The position numbers and the translations under genes are program-made. A stretch of 64,000 nucleotides of DNA from an uncultured Pseudokineococcus sp. (lineage in GTDB: Bacteria; Actinomycetota; Actinomycetes; Actinomycetales; Quadrisphaeraceae). The stretch is from assembly GCF_947499845.1 (NCBI RefSeq), contig NZ_CANMPM010000012.1:1-64000 (forward strand). Direction: 5' to 3'. Below the pieces are notes generated by a model, which ran no database searches, was not told the origin of the DNA, and worked only from the letters and a program-made list of their open reading frames with translations. This document shows positions 1 through 8,061 of this stretch, in pieces (position 1 is the first letter of the stretch; each line of letters opens with the position of its first letter).

Positions 1-67
1 CCGGGGAGGCCTGCTGCAGCTGCTCGTCGAGGAAGCGGGCAGGGTCCATCATGGGCAGGGCGGTCAT
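1..67 (-). mobile_element. IS256-family transposase, N-terminal fragment (cut by window edge)
   Basis: Read on the minus strand from the ATG at 67, the frame gives MTALPMMDPARFLDEQLQQA and runs off the window. This closely resembles the start of actinobacterial IS256-type transposases, which begin with a short leader, then a D-P-x-x-F-L-x-E-Q-L motif and an A-S-P step. The identification rests on about 22 residues recalled from the family. The DDE catalytic core would lie outside the window, and no terminal inverted repeat was recognised in 68-211. It marks the left edge as insertion-prone. Confidence 0.5.
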
Positions 68-211
68 CGCGTCGAGCAGCCCCCACCCTTCCCAGCGTCA
101 CGCTCGGCCGGACGGTCATCGGCCAGCGCTTCCGCCTGCGAGGTCGTCGGTCGTTCGTCCGGCGGCCGCGTGCGGCGGGACCCTGGCGAGGTGAGCCCCG
201 CGCCGCTGGAC

Positions 212-748
212 ATGCCTCGCCTCGTGCACCCGCCCGTGCTGCTCCGCGCGTTCACCGCTGCGGACGCGCCCCTGGTGGTCGAGGCCAGCCGGGACCCGTA
301 CATCCTGGCCACCACCACCGTCCCCCGGGTGCCGAGCCCGGACGCCGTGAAGGCCTTCCTCGAGCGCCAGCACGAACGCGCCCGCAGCGGGACGGGGTGG
401 TCGCTGGCCGTCTGCGGAGCCCGCACCGGAGCTGGGCGAGGGCAGATCGGGTTGTGGCCCCTGGGGCAGGGCCGCGCCAGCGTGGGCTACTGGGTTACGC
501 CGTCGTCGCGACGCCGCGGCGTCGCCACGGCTGCCCTGGAGTGCCTGTCCCGCTGGGCGCTCGATAACCTCGGCCTGGCCCGCCTCGAGCTCTACGTCGA
601 GCCCTGGAACACCGGATCGCTGCGCGCAGCCGTCACGGCCGGCTACGAGCGGGAGGGGCTGATGCGCAGCTTCCGAGAGGTCGACGGCGGGCGCCGGGAC
701 ATGCTCCTGCTCGCACGCCTGCGTGCCCCCGGCGTGCCGGCCGGGTAG
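212..748 (+). CDS. GNAT family N-acetyltransferase (RimJ/RimL-like)
   Basis: About 178 residues. The fold starts with L-L-R-A-F-T-A-A-D-A and contains the acetyl-CoA loop region S-S-R-R-R-G-V-A-T-A-A-L near residue 105, followed by L-A-R-L-E-L-Y-V-E-P-W-N-T-G-S, as in RimJ/RimL proteins that acetylate N-termini or small amines. The substrate cannot be told. The ATG at 212 is chosen because the conserved fold starts right after it. In-frame GTGs at 170 and 191 would only add a Pro-rich leader. It stands alone, next to the transposase fragment and a hypothetical gene in the same direction. Confidence 0.8.
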   Translation: MPRLVHPPVLLRAFTAADAPLVVEASRDPYILATTTVPRVPSPDAVKAFLERQHERARSGTGWSLAVCGARTGAGRGQIGLWPLGQGRASVGYWVTPSSRRRGVATAALECLSRWALDNLGLARLELYVEPWNTGSLRAAVTAGYEREGLMRSFREVDGGRRDMLLLARLRAPGVPAG

Positions 749-815
749 GGCGGACCAGGGGGAGCGGCCCGCCGAGACGGAGCCGTGCAGGGCGCCTGGC
801 TCCTAGCGTGGGCGG

Positions 816-2009
816 GTGCCTGGTGACGAGGTCGTCGTGGACGAGCTGCTGGCTGGTCCGCGTGGTCGTCGGTTCCTGGCCGAGCTCGCCGAGTGGCGGC
901 TCGCGCCGGAGGAGAGGTGGTCCCTGCAGGCGTGGGCGGGGCCGGCGATGGGTCGTCACAGCGGTGACGACCTGCCGTGCGACCTGCGCAGGGCCTGCCT
1001 GGAGCAGCTGCAGCAGCTCGTCGACCGGGTCGACCTCCACGCCCTGGTCGGCGTGCGCTGGCCCGAGGAGCTGCTCGAGCCGCTGGCAGCCTCGGTCGAC
1101 TCCGCGCGCTACTGGCAGGACGTGGACGCGATCGACGGCGTCCTGGCCGATCCGCGCGCGGTCGAGGTCCTGCGGCCCCTGGTGGCCCCGGTCCTGGCCG
1201 CACCGGCCACGACCTGGTGGCGCGACGACGTCGACCGCAGTCTCCAGCAGCACGTCGACTGGCTGTGGGGCTCGCGAGCCGGGCGGCAGGCTCCGGTGCT
1301 GACCGGTGGCCGGAGGGCGCTGCGGGATCAGCGTGAGGAGGAGACCGTCCGGGAGGCGCAGGAGCGCCGGGAGCACCCCGGTCTGGCGCGGGCGCCGTGG
1401 TCGGGCGCGTGGTGGTCCTCGCCGTCCCACGTCGACGGGGTGGTCGCCACGAGCCCGGTGCTCGAGCCTCCCAGGAGCAGGGAGGTGCTGCCGATCGGGC
1501 TGGCGCTGGTCGAGGACGCCTCCGACGACGGTCGTGCGGTCCTCCGCCCGTTGCGGGCTCGGCCTGACGCGCGGGTCCTGGAGATCCACAGCGCTCGGGC
1601 CTGGTGCGACCTCGTCGAGGCCCACCCGCGGGAGGTGACCTGGTCTCGCGGACTCGACTGGCAGCTGTCCACCGGCTGGGCCGGCTCCTGGGCGCTGCCG
1701 GACTGGGCGACGGTGGCCCGCGAGTGGGACGGCGTGCACCTGTCCGTCCTGGGCCACCTCGCGGTCTCCGGACGCCTGCTCACCACGACGGTCACCGGCG
1801 AGCAGCACGACGCCCTCACGCCGGGACCCTCGAGGACCCTCGTCGCGGGATGGAGCCCCGGACAGACGTTCTGGTTGAACGACGCCCTCGAGGCCGCGGG
1901 CGACGCCCAGCGCTGGAGGAGGGACGAGCAGTGGCGAGGCGACCTCGGTTGGTCCCTCGCCGAGGAGGGCGGTCCAGCTGAGGGACACCGCCCACGCCTC
2001 TCCCAGTAG
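816..2009 (+). CDS. conserved actinobacterial hypothetical protein
   Basis: 397 residues with no recognised domain. The N-terminal 150 residues are Leu/Glu-rich and probably helical. After a charged linker (about 165-190) comes a Trp-rich segment (W-S-G-A-W-W-S-S-P). The C-terminal third contains V-L-E-I-H-S-A-R-A-W-C-D-L and L-P-D-W-A-T-V-A-R-E-W-D-G-V-H-L-S, an arrangement I recall from uncharacterised actinobacterial proteins. No signal peptide or membrane segment is visible. The GTG at 816 sits 6 nt after TAGCGT (804-809), which suggests a leaderless transcript. Third codon positions are strongly G/C, so it is very likely a real gene of unknown function. Confidence 0.7.
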   Translation: MPGDEVVVDELLAGPRGRRFLAELAEWRLAPEERWSLQAWAGPAMGRHSGDDLPCDLRRACLEQLQQLVDRVDLHALVGVRWPEELLEPLAASVDSARYWQDVDAIDGVLADPRAVEVLRPLVAPVLAAPATTWWRDDVDRSLQQHVDWLWGSRAGRQAPVLTGGRRALRDQREEETVREAQERREHPGLARAPWSGAWWSSPSHVDGVVATSPVLEPPRSREVLPIGLALVEDASDDGRAVLRPLRARPDARVLEIHSARAWCDLVEAHPREVTWSRGLDWQLSTGWAGSWALPDWATVAREWDGVHLSVLGHLAVSGRLLTTTVTGEQHDALTPGPSRTLVAGWSPGQTFWLNDALEAAGDAQRWRRDEQWRGDLGWSLAEEGGPAEGHRPRLSQ

Positions 2010-2094
2010 GCGATCGGCTGTGGGACCGACGGCGCCGTCACCGACGCGCCGTCGCCCTCGGGAGGCTGTCGGGAGCGCGGTGGCAGCGCCCGGC

Positions 2095-2452
2095 TCAAGG
2101 CCGCGGGTGGTGCACCAGCGCCTCGGGACCGACCTCGACGAAGTCCGACACCTCCGACGCTGCTCCCATGGCAGTCGCGCTGGTCTCGAACAGCGCAAGG
2201 AGGGTGGCGTTCGACGTGCCGCCCGTCACCACGAGCAGCAGCCGCTTCGGCGTCCCTCGCAGCAGGTGGCCGTCGCGGACGTCGCGGTCCTCGGTGACCA
2301 CGACGCGGTCCTGCTGATCGGCGGCCTCGCGGACCTCACGATCGGTGTTGGCGTCGCCGCGAGGCAGATCGCTGGTGCGCACCACGTCAGGCCCGGCGCT
2401 GGTCAGCGCCCGCGCCAGGCGCACCGGCAGCTGGGTCCAGCAGCAGCCTCAC
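2095..2452 (-). pseudogene. DUF5615 PIN-like toxin, frameshifted
   Basis: Reading from GTG 2452 gives V-R-L-L-L-D and then a break. Two frames are needed: after GAC (2437-2435) a single C (2434) precedes CAG-CTG-CCG-GTG, where the family normally reads L-L-L-D-A-Q-L-P-V-R-L-A-R-A-L. The net change is two lost bases. The rest is a clear DUF5615 protein: T-S-D-L-P, D-R-V-V-V-T-E-D-R-D, R-L-L-L-V-V-T-G-G-T-S-N and F-V-E-V-G. DUF5615 proteins are PIN-like nuclease toxins paired with DUF433 antitoxins. The break separates the first acidic residue from the fold, so the toxin should be inactive unless the indel is a sequencing error. Confidence 0.75.
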
Positions 2453-2606
2453 GCCGCGCCGAGGGTGACGCGCTGCCCTCCTACGGTCAGCGCGGCGAGC
2501 TCGAGCACCGCGGGCAGTCCTCCCGCTCGAGATCCGGGTAGTCGGCGAGGACGTCCTCGCAGGTCATCCCCGAAGCGAGCAGCTCCAGCGCGAGTCGACT
2601 GCCGGG
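2449..2606 (-). pseudogene. DUF433 antitoxin remnant, truncated and frameshifted
   Basis: Directly upstream of the DUF5615 remnant. The minus strand from 2606 encodes P-G-S-R-L-A-L-E-L-L-A-S-G-M-T-C-E-D-V-L, then A-D-Y-P-D-L-E-R-E-D, the hallmark of DUF433 antitoxins. A one-base loss near 2505 then shifts the frame to V-L-E-L-A-A-L-T-V-G-G-Q-R-V, which ends in a TGA (2451-2449) overlapping the toxin GTG by 4 nt, the normal layout of such pairs. The first 20 or so residues of the family are missing, lost next to the membrane-protein gene ending at 2617. Confidence 0.65.
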
Positions 2607-2616
2607 CGCACCGACG

Positions 2617-3009
2617 TCAGTAGCTGGCCGAGGCGGCGACGGTGACGAGCACCGTCCACGCGAGGGAGACCGGCAGGCCCACCACGCCGGCGTGCAGGAC
2701 GAGCAGCCTCCGCGACGGTCGTCGGACGGCGACGACCGAGGCGACGACTGCGGCCACGACGAGCGCTCCCTGTCCCACGGGCCCGGCCCTCAGCCACCGC
2801 TCAGCAGGCAGGCAGTAGGCGTCGACGTCGGGCACGGGCTCGCTCGTGCACCCCGTCATGACGCCGAAGGCGGGGAACCAGTACCCGATGGTGCTCATGA
2901 TCAGCGCCACCAGGACCAGCGTCGTCAGGACCAGCAGCGGCGGCCACCACGACATCGAGGTCGTCCGGCGGTCTCGAGCGGCAGCCACCGGCTCGGTCGG
3001 TGACGTCAT
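2617..3009 (-). CDS. small membrane protein of unknown function
   Basis: 130 residues. A polar N-terminus is followed by a hydrophobic segment at about 22-44 (W-W-P-P-L-L-V-L-T-T-L-V-L-V), an extracytoplasmic-looking loop with two Cys (G-C-T-S-E-P and Y-C-L-P-A), and two more hydrophobic segments near 78-95 and 103-127, suggesting three membrane spans. The ATG at 3009 has a good ribosome site, GGGGGAG, six bases upstream. It points away from the lipoprotein gene at 3281. No family is recognised. Confidence 0.6.
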   Translation of the reverse strand: MTSPTEPVAAARDRRTTSMSWWPPLLVLTTLVLVALIMSTIGYWFPAFGVMTGCTSEPVPDVDAYCLPAERWLRAGPVGQGALVVAAVVASVVAVRRPSRRLLVLHAGVVGLPVSLAWTVLVTVAASASY

Positions 3010-3280
3010 CGTGGTCTCCCCCGTCCAGAGCTGGCCTGTGGGGATGCTGCCGCACGCCCGGGCTCAGCGGGTGCAGGACCGGCCGGACGGTCGCGGTCCT
3101 GCCGAGGTCCAGGCGCACGCCGGGGGTGGAGCTCCGGACGCCGTCGGACTCACGGGCGCCCTCGACCCGCTCCGTCCGGGCGACGAGCCAGCACGGCCCG
3201 TCGCGGACGCTCGGGGCGTGCGTCGCCCCCATCCCTCGAATGGCGAGGAACCTGGGGCGCATGAGCGGCGTCGGAGTGCC

Positions 3281-4123
3281 ATGACTGCGCGTGCCCGTGC
3301 CGTGGTGGCGGCCCTCGTCGTGGTGGTCGGCCTGGGCGGGTGCGGGGCGCTGCCCGGCGGCGGTCCGCCGTCGGTCGTCGTGCGTGGCGAGGGGGACGCG
3401 GTGGCGCTGGCGCCGTGGACGTGGTGCTGGACCAGCGGTTGCGCCGACGGGCTCCCACCGCAGGACCCGACCGACCTCGGGAGCGCCGAGGAGCTGCTGG
3501 TGGGCTTCCCGGCGGACGGGTGGGACTTCGAGGCGGTCCTCCGTCCGGCCGGGCAGCCGTGCGGTCCGGCGCAGACGGTGCCGCTCGAGCGGACCGCAGC
3601 GGGGGAGCACCGCGTCCTGCCGGCGGGCCCGGCTGGGACCTACGACGTGGACCTCCTCGGCCGCGGCCCGCAGGGCGACGTGGTCGTCACCGTGCGGTGG
3701 ACGACGGAGGCCGACGGACCTCTCCCGAGCCCGGTCGCGTCACTGGGCGTCCTGTCCCAGGACGACGGGACCGTGGACAGCTACGGCGTGGAGCTCCTCC
3801 TCGACGACCTCGCTGCCACACCTGGGCGTGCAGAGGTGGACATCACCGTGACCTCCTCGGAAGGGCGGTCGACCACCCTCGAACCGACCAGGCTCGAGGG
3901 CGAGTGCCAGGAGGAGGGCAGGGTGGACTTCACCGGGCCGGCGGAGCAGGGGCAGCGGGCCGCCGCACTGGGCACGGCTCCCTTCACCTACGACGTCGCG
4001 CTGCTCCTGGACGGTCAGCGGCACACGGCCACGGCGACCTGGCCGGACGACGCCCGTGATGAGGACGGCCCGGTCGCGCTGGTCTTCACGCCGGCGCTGC
4101 CGGCGCTGACCTACGACCCCTGA
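3281..4123 (+). CDS. putative secreted lipoprotein
   Basis: 280 residues. The N-terminus is a lipoprotein signal: M-T-A-R-A-R-A, a hydrophobic stretch (V-V-A-A-L-V-V-V-V), then lipobox L-G-G-C with Cys at residue 21 as the probable lipidation site. The mature part contains several Cys (W-C-W-T-S-G-C near residue 50; Q-P-C-G; G-E-C-Q) and beta-rich repeats, as expected for an extracellular domain held at the membrane. No enzyme motif is seen. The ATG at 3281 is chosen because it gives the complete signal peptide, with GGAG just upstream. The open frame extends further 5' but lacks coding character there. Confidence 0.7.
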   Translation: MTARARAVVAALVVVVGLGGCGALPGGGPPSVVVRGEGDAVALAPWTWCWTSGCADGLPPQDPTDLGSAEELLVGFPADGWDFEAVLRPAGQPCGPAQTVPLERTAAGEHRVLPAGPAGTYDVDLLGRGPQGDVVVTVRWTTEADGPLPSPVASLGVLSQDDGTVDSYGVELLLDDLAATPGRAEVDITVTSSEGRSTTLEPTRLEGECQEEGRVDFTGPAEQGQRAAALGTAPFTYDVALLLDGQRHTATATWPDDARDEDGPVALVFTPALPALTYDP

Positions 4124-4497
4124 CCGTCGGCAGCGCACCGGGCCGACCGGACCGAGGAGCGCGCCGTCCAGCGGTCCCGGCGCGACGACCGTCGTCGGTC
4201 CTCGACGTACCCCGTGCGGCCCCTGACCGGAGTGGACGTCATCGGGCGACCGGCGCGGCGCCGGCGGATCGGCTCGGGAACCGGCAGTGCGCCGCTCGAA
4301 GGAGGAGGAGGTCCACGCGACCGAGCAGGCTGGCGGTCGGCTGCTGCGGAGGCTGGCAGATCGCCGAGGGCCGGCCCGTCCCGCTCCGCCCCCGCGGTCT
4401 CCACCTCTGCGGCGCCGACCGTCTCGAGGTGGTCCGACGACGACCCGCCGTCGGGGGGCTCTTGGCCTGGCCCGGACTCTCCGCGCATGCTCGGGTG
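4124..4497 (+). other. 374-bp intergenic stretch, nothing recognised
   Basis: No frame with coding character, RNA gene or promoter of good quality was found. A 15-bp GC palindrome (CCGGCGC-G-GCGCCGG, 4250-4264) is the only structure, and such words are expected at this GC content. Confidence 0.5.
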
Positions 4498-5007
4498 ATG
4501 AGCCACTCGACCGAGCCCGTCAGGACATCTGCACGGCGGCAGCGGGGACTGCTGGCCCTCGTGGCCCTGCCCGCCGTCGCCGTGCTGGTCGTCCTCGGCT
4601 GGTCGAGCGGGTGGGGCGGCGGTGGCGACGCCACGGGCCTCGTCTTCCTCCTCGCCTTCGCGGTCGCCAACCTCGTGCCCTTCGTCCTCATGGCCGTCGT
4701 GGTCGTCGTCGGCGGCCGCGCACACCCGCTGGGCATGCCAGCGGCCGCGGCGGGCGTCGTGGGGGTGGCAGCTCTCACGGCCGTGCTCCTGACCTCCTTC
4801 GTCAGGAGCGAGTCCTCGACGGCGCCTCTGCTCTTCCTCTTCATGCCGTTCTACCTGGGGCTCGCTGTCGGAGTCGTCGCCCTGCTCACCGGCGGTCTGC
4901 ACTCGATCCGTCAGCGGCGCGGACATCCCGGCGGCGCAGTCGACGCCGGCGTCGACCGCACGGCACGATCGACGACTCCGCACCGTCGGCCGGAACGGCG
5001 CGGCTGA
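4498..5007 (+). CDS. membrane protein of unknown function, four predicted spans
   Basis: 169 residues. After a polar start (M-S-H-S-T-E-P) there are hydrophobic segments at about 19-36, 48-70, 80-100 and 112-133, giving four likely membrane spans, with a basic C-terminal tail rich in Arg. The first loop contains the Gly-rich stretch W-S-S-G-W-G-G-G-G. The ATG at 4498 is preferred over the GTG at 4429 because the upstream part is Arg/Pro-rich and non-coding in look. No family recognised, and the neighbouring genes give no functional hint. Confidence 0.6.
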   Translation: MSHSTEPVRTSARRQRGLLALVALPAVAVLVVLGWSSGWGGGGDATGLVFLLAFAVANLVPFVLMAVVVVVGGRAHPLGMPAAAAGVVGVAALTAVLLTSFVRSESSTAPLLFLFMPFYLGLAVGVVALLTGGLHSIRQRRGHPGGAVDAGVDRTARSTTPHRRPERRG

Positions 5008-5290
5008 CCGGCACGGTGACCGGCGACCGATCGGCGCACCGGGCGCGCACGGGCGGACGTCGGACTCTGGCGTCGTCCCGAGGACACGGCTCCCGCCCGG
5101 CCAGCCGCGAGTGAACGGGCGGAGACGCGAGGGACGAGCGCGTCGAGCGACATCTCCCTCGGCTGCCCCGCCGGTCGCGTGCGGGCACCCTGCGCTGGGG
5201 TCGTCCGCTGTGGCGATGCGAGCCGCTACCCCGTCGACCTCCGCGGCGTTGCTGACGGCGACGCTCGGCGGTCTCCCCGATGATCAGTCG

Positions 5291-5869
5291 ATGCGCTCGA
5301 AGAGCACCGAGATGCCGGCACCTGCGAGTCAGGGGCACATGGCGGCCACGATCGCCGTCGGTCTGGCCCTCTTCCTCGGCGGCAGCCGCGTGGTGGACCT
5401 GGCGGGCGCCACGGACGAGGACCGGTACCTGCTGGCGGTCGCGGCCAGCCTGGTCAGCCGCTACGCCGGGGCCTTCGCGGTCGCGCTCTGCTCCTTCGCG
5501 CTCGTGCGTCGCGTCCTGGCGCGCCGGAGTGCTCGCGAGGACGCGGAGACGAGCCCGCCCTCGGAGCCTCGGCGGCGCGACGTGGCCCTCGTCCTGCTCG
5601 TCGTCGGCCTGGTCCTCATGGCGGTCTGGGAGGTCCGGGTGCCCGTCCTCCTGTACCAGGTCCGTGCCGGCAGCTACTCCGGCTCCGTCGTCGACGGGAC
5701 CTCGGACGTCGTGCTCCAGGTCCTCCTGATCGTGAGCGGTTACCTCGGCCCCGTGATGACGGCGGTGGGGGCCTACCTCCTGCTGCGGCGGCTGGAGGTC
5801 GGAGCCGCGGGCGAGCCGCTGGGCACGGCTCCGGCCTCAGGAGAGGTGGTGACGGATCTCGACGACTGA
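5291..5869 (+). CDS. membrane protein of unknown function
   Basis: About 192 residues from ATG 5291; ATG 5312 and ATG 5339 are in-frame alternatives. Hydrophobic segments lie at about 17-33 (A-A-T-I-A-V-G-L-A-L-F-L-G-G), 48-70, 97-115 and 140-168, with a charged cytoplasmic-type loop (R-R-V-L-A-R-R-S-A-R-E-D) between the second and third. The C-terminus is polar. The frame is open upstream to 5111, but that portion is Ser/Ala-rich with weak coding bias. Function unknown. Confidence 0.55.
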   Translation: MRSKSTEMPAPASQGHMAATIAVGLALFLGGSRVVDLAGATDEDRYLLAVAASLVSRYAGAFAVALCSFALVRRVLARRSAREDAETSPPSEPRRRDVALVLLVVGLVLMAVWEVRVPVLLYQVRAGSYSGSVVDGTSDVVLQVLLIVSGYLGPVMTAVGAYLLLRRLEVGAAGEPLGTAPASGEVVTDLDD

Positions 5870-5897
5870 CGGGTGCGCCGCTGCGGGTCGACGCGCC

Positions 5898-6122
5898 TCA
5901 GCGCCGGCCGGGCGTGCGGCGTCGGCCGTGCGCACGGCCGACGGCGACGCCGGCAGTGACGCCCAGGGCCAGCGGCAGGACGGCGACGACGCCGTCGAGC
6001 GGCACCAGGGCGTCGAGGACGTAGGTCGCGACCGTGGCGACGACAGCCGCCGTCGCCACGGCGATCGCGGCGCTCGTCGCGCCCCAGCCGGAGGGCTGGT
6101 CGTCGTCCCGCCTCGTGCTCAT
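5898..6122 (-). CDS. small two-span membrane protein
   Basis: 74 residues from ATG 6122. A charged start (M-S-T-R-R-D-D-D-Q-P) leads into two hydrophobic segments at about 16-37 (A-A-I-A-V-A-T-A-A-V-V-A-T-V) and 43-62 (V-V-A-V-L-P-L-A-L-G-V-T-A-G), then a basic tail (G-R-A-H-G-R-R-R-T-P-G-R-R). It is convergent with the gene ending at 5869. The small size and composition suggest an inner-membrane peptide, but no family is recognised. Confidence 0.5.
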   Translation of the reverse strand: MSTRRDDDQPSGWGATSAAIAVATAAVVATVATYVLDALVPLDGVVAVLPLALGVTAGVAVGRAHGRRRTPGRR

Positions 6123-6282
6123 GTCGTGACGGTAGGCGGCGTGTGACCGGTTCGTCCTCAGGGGACCGCGGCGGCGGGCCCGTCGCGGTGGGTGTCGACG
6201 AGACTCGCGTGCCGTCGCCGAAGGGCACGAGATGGTCTGCAGCGCAGCGACGCAGCGCTGGCGGATGTCGCCGGGCGGACTC

Positions 6283-7278
6283 TCAGAGCTCGGCGGGTAT
6301 GCCGGGGTGGCCACGAGGGGCGACCCACAGCAGCGAGGACGTCGTCGTGCGCCCGATGGAGAGGGCGTTGCGCAGGGACGGTCGGTTGCCGGGGTGGACG
6401 GTGCCCCAGAGCACGTCGCCGGGGCGCGCGGGCAGCTCGTCGACCAGGCGCTGCAGGACGCCGCCGGCGAGCCGGCGCCCGCGGTGCCGGGCGTCCAGGC
6501 ACAGCTCCCTGATGGTGGACCCGACGAGGCCGTGGTCGTCGTCACGGGCGGCGGCGACGACTCCCGCCACCAGCCCGTCGACGACGACCTCGAAGAGCAG
6601 TCCTTCCTCGGCGCACTCCGACAGCGATGCGACGCTCTCGGCGGCGGCCCACGCCCGGCTCTGCGGTCGTGCGACGGCCAGCTCGGCGTAGGCGGTCTCT
6701 GCTCGCTCCGCGGCCTCTCCGGGGTCAGCCGGGCGCAGGCGGACGGAGGGGTAGGAGCTGGCTCGCGGGCGACGGAGGAGGTCCTCGACGCGGCCGGCCA
6801 CCACGTGGAGGGCCGGGCCGCAGCGGCCGAACCGCTCGTCCGAGCCGAGAGCGGCGAGCAGGCCCGCCCCGTCGGGCACCTCGAGCCGCAGCGACACCGG
6901 CCCGAAGGGCGCGTAGGCGGGCAGGACGGTGTCGGTGACCAGCGCGAGGCCGTCCGGGGTCGGTGGGGCCGTGGCCGCGACGACGTCGACGAAGGGTCGG
7001 GTGACGTCGCCGAGACGGAAGCGCAGGTGCGTCACGGCCCACCCGCCGCCTGGCAGCTCGACGACGCGGTTCGCCCGGTCCAGCGGGTCAGGGACGTCCA
7101 GAAGAGCGACGGCGTCGCGGAAGTCGCGACCGAAGTCGGCGTCACCCACCCGCCGTGCCTCGTCCGCCAGCGCCACGCGGAGGTGCCGGCGCAGGTCCTG
7201 CTCGGAGTACCAGCCCCGCACCGTGCTCGACGTCCACGCCCATCGTGCCCTCACCATCGCGTCGAGCAGGTCTCCCAC
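6283..7278 (-). CDS. GNAT family N-acetyltransferase with large N-terminal region
   Basis: 331 residues from GTG 7278; ATG 7257 is a close alternative. The C-terminal 150 residues form a GNAT fold: R-L-R-P-A-D-P-G-E-A, then R-E-L-C-L-D-A-R-H-R-G-R-R-L-A-G-G-V (acetyl-CoA loop) and H-P-G-N-R-P-S-L-R-N-A. The N-terminal half (W-A-W-T-S-S-T-V-R-G-W-Y-S) is unlike common acetyltransferases, so this may be a two-domain enzyme. The substrate is unknown. It is transcribed away from the ArsR gene across a 129-bp gap. Confidence 0.7.
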   Translation of the reverse strand: MGDLLDAMVRARWAWTSSTVRGWYSEQDLRRHLRVALADEARRVGDADFGRDFRDAVALLDVPDPLDRANRVVELPGGGWAVTHLRFRLGDVTRPFVDVVAATAPPTPDGLALVTDTVLPAYAPFGPVSLRLEVPDGAGLLAALGSDERFGRCGPALHVVAGRVEDLLRRPRASSYPSVRLRPADPGEAAERAETAYAELAVARPQSRAWAAAESVASLSECAEEGLLFEVVVDGLVAGVVAAARDDDHGLVGSTIRELCLDARHRGRRLAGGVLQRLVDELPARPGDVLWGTVHPGNRPSLRNALSIGRTTTSSLLWVAPRGHPGIPAEL

Positions 7279-7370
7279 GGGCGGACCCTCGCAGGTCTGT
7301 CGAGGAGCAGAGCGGCCTCCCGACCGAGCGGTGGTCGGCGGGCGGCCTCCGATGACCACCAAAGAACCGC

Positions 7371-7399
7371 TTGACGGTCGCGGAGGGAGGTCGCAGACT
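7371..7399 (+). promoter_or_regulatory. promoter of the arsR-type/MFS operon
   Basis: TTGACG (7371-7376), a 17-nt spacer, then CAGACT (7394-7399), 8 nt before the GTG at 7408. The transcript would be leaderless or nearly so. The position lets the ArsR-type product repress itself by covering the -10 region (inference). Confidence 0.5.
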
Positions 7400-7407
7400 C
7401 CGCCCTC

Positions 7408-8061
7408 GTGGACGAGGGAGAGGCCAGACCGGCGCCCGAGGAGCTCTCGGGCCTGCGGGTGGTCGCGCACCCGCTGCGCCTGCAGCTGCTGTCGCTGCTG
7501 ACCGGGTCGGCGATGAGCGCGGCGGAGGCGGCCCGGCACCTCGACCAGTCCCAGGCCAACGTGAGCTACCACCTGCGGCGGCTGCACGCGGCGGGGCTGC
7601 TGGAGGTGGCCGGCCACGAGGTGGTGCGCGGCGGTCGTGCGGTGCGCTACCGGCACGTGCCCTCCAGCGGGCAGCGGCTGTCGCGGCGAGACCCGTCCGA
7701 CGAGCGGGCGCTGGTCGCGGCCCTGGGTGCGGAGCTGTCGCGGCGCACCGCCCAGCGGGACCCCGACGGCGAGGGCGCCTTCTCCGACGCCGAGGTCTGG
7801 GTCGAGGAGGCGACGTGGACCGAGGTGCTCGAGCTGGTGCGGCGCGCGGGGGCGCTGCTGCACGAGGGCGCCCGGGCTCCGCACGCGGACGGCGCCCGCC
7901 GCGTCAGCGCCCTGCTCTACGTCTTCGAGATGCTCGCCGAGCCGGATCCGGCCGACGACGGTGATCCGGCCGACGACGGTGATCCGGCCGACGACGGCGA
8001 GGGCGGTCCAGGTGCCGTCGGGGGCCGCCCGGCGGCCGAGACCCCGCAGGCCCCGGCGTGA
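7408..8061 (+). CDS. ArsR-family winged-helix transcriptional regulator
   Basis: 217 residues. Residues 14-95 are a winged helix: V-V-A-H-P-L-R-L-Q-L-L-S-L-L, recognition region A-A-R-H-L-D-Q-S-Q-A-N-V-S-Y-H-L, and wing V-V-R-G-G-R-A-V-R-Y-R. This is the ArsR/HTH_20 type often paired with drug exporters. The middle (W-V-E-E-A-T-W-T-E-V) may sense a ligand. The C-terminal tail carries three D-P-A-D-D-G repeats encoded by a perfect 18-bp tandem repeat, and tail length probably varies between strains. The stop overlaps the MFS start by 4 nt (GTGA), so the two genes are co-transcribed. Confidence 0.85.
   Translation: MDEGEARPAPEELSGLRVVAHPLRLQLLSLLTGSAMSAAEAARHLDQSQANVSYHLRRLHAAGLLEVAGHEVVRGGRAVRYRHVPSSGQRLSRRDPSDERALVAALGAELSRRTAQRDPDGEGAFSDAEVWVEEATWTEVLELVRRAGALLHEGARAPHADGARRVSALLYVFEMLAEPDPADDGDPADDGDPADDGEGGPGAVGGRPAAETPQAPA
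7945..7998 (+). repeat. 18-bp tandem repeat x3 inside the ArsR gene
   Basis: Three copies of GATCCGGCCGACGACGGT at 7945-7962, 7963-7980 and 7981-7998. The last differs only at its final base. It encodes the acidic D-P-A-D-D-G repeats. Confidence 0.95.

Noticed and set aside
170-211. GTG at 170 as the start of the first acetyltransferase
   Set aside because: The extra 14 residues are not part of the fold and have no clear ribosome site.
4250-4264. 15-bp GC palindrome
   Set aside because: Such words occur by chance at this GC content, and no gene context supports it.
7945-7998. CRISPR-like repeat
   Set aside because: Units are directly adjacent without spacers and lie within a coding frame. 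No CRISPR array or cas gene was seen anywhere.
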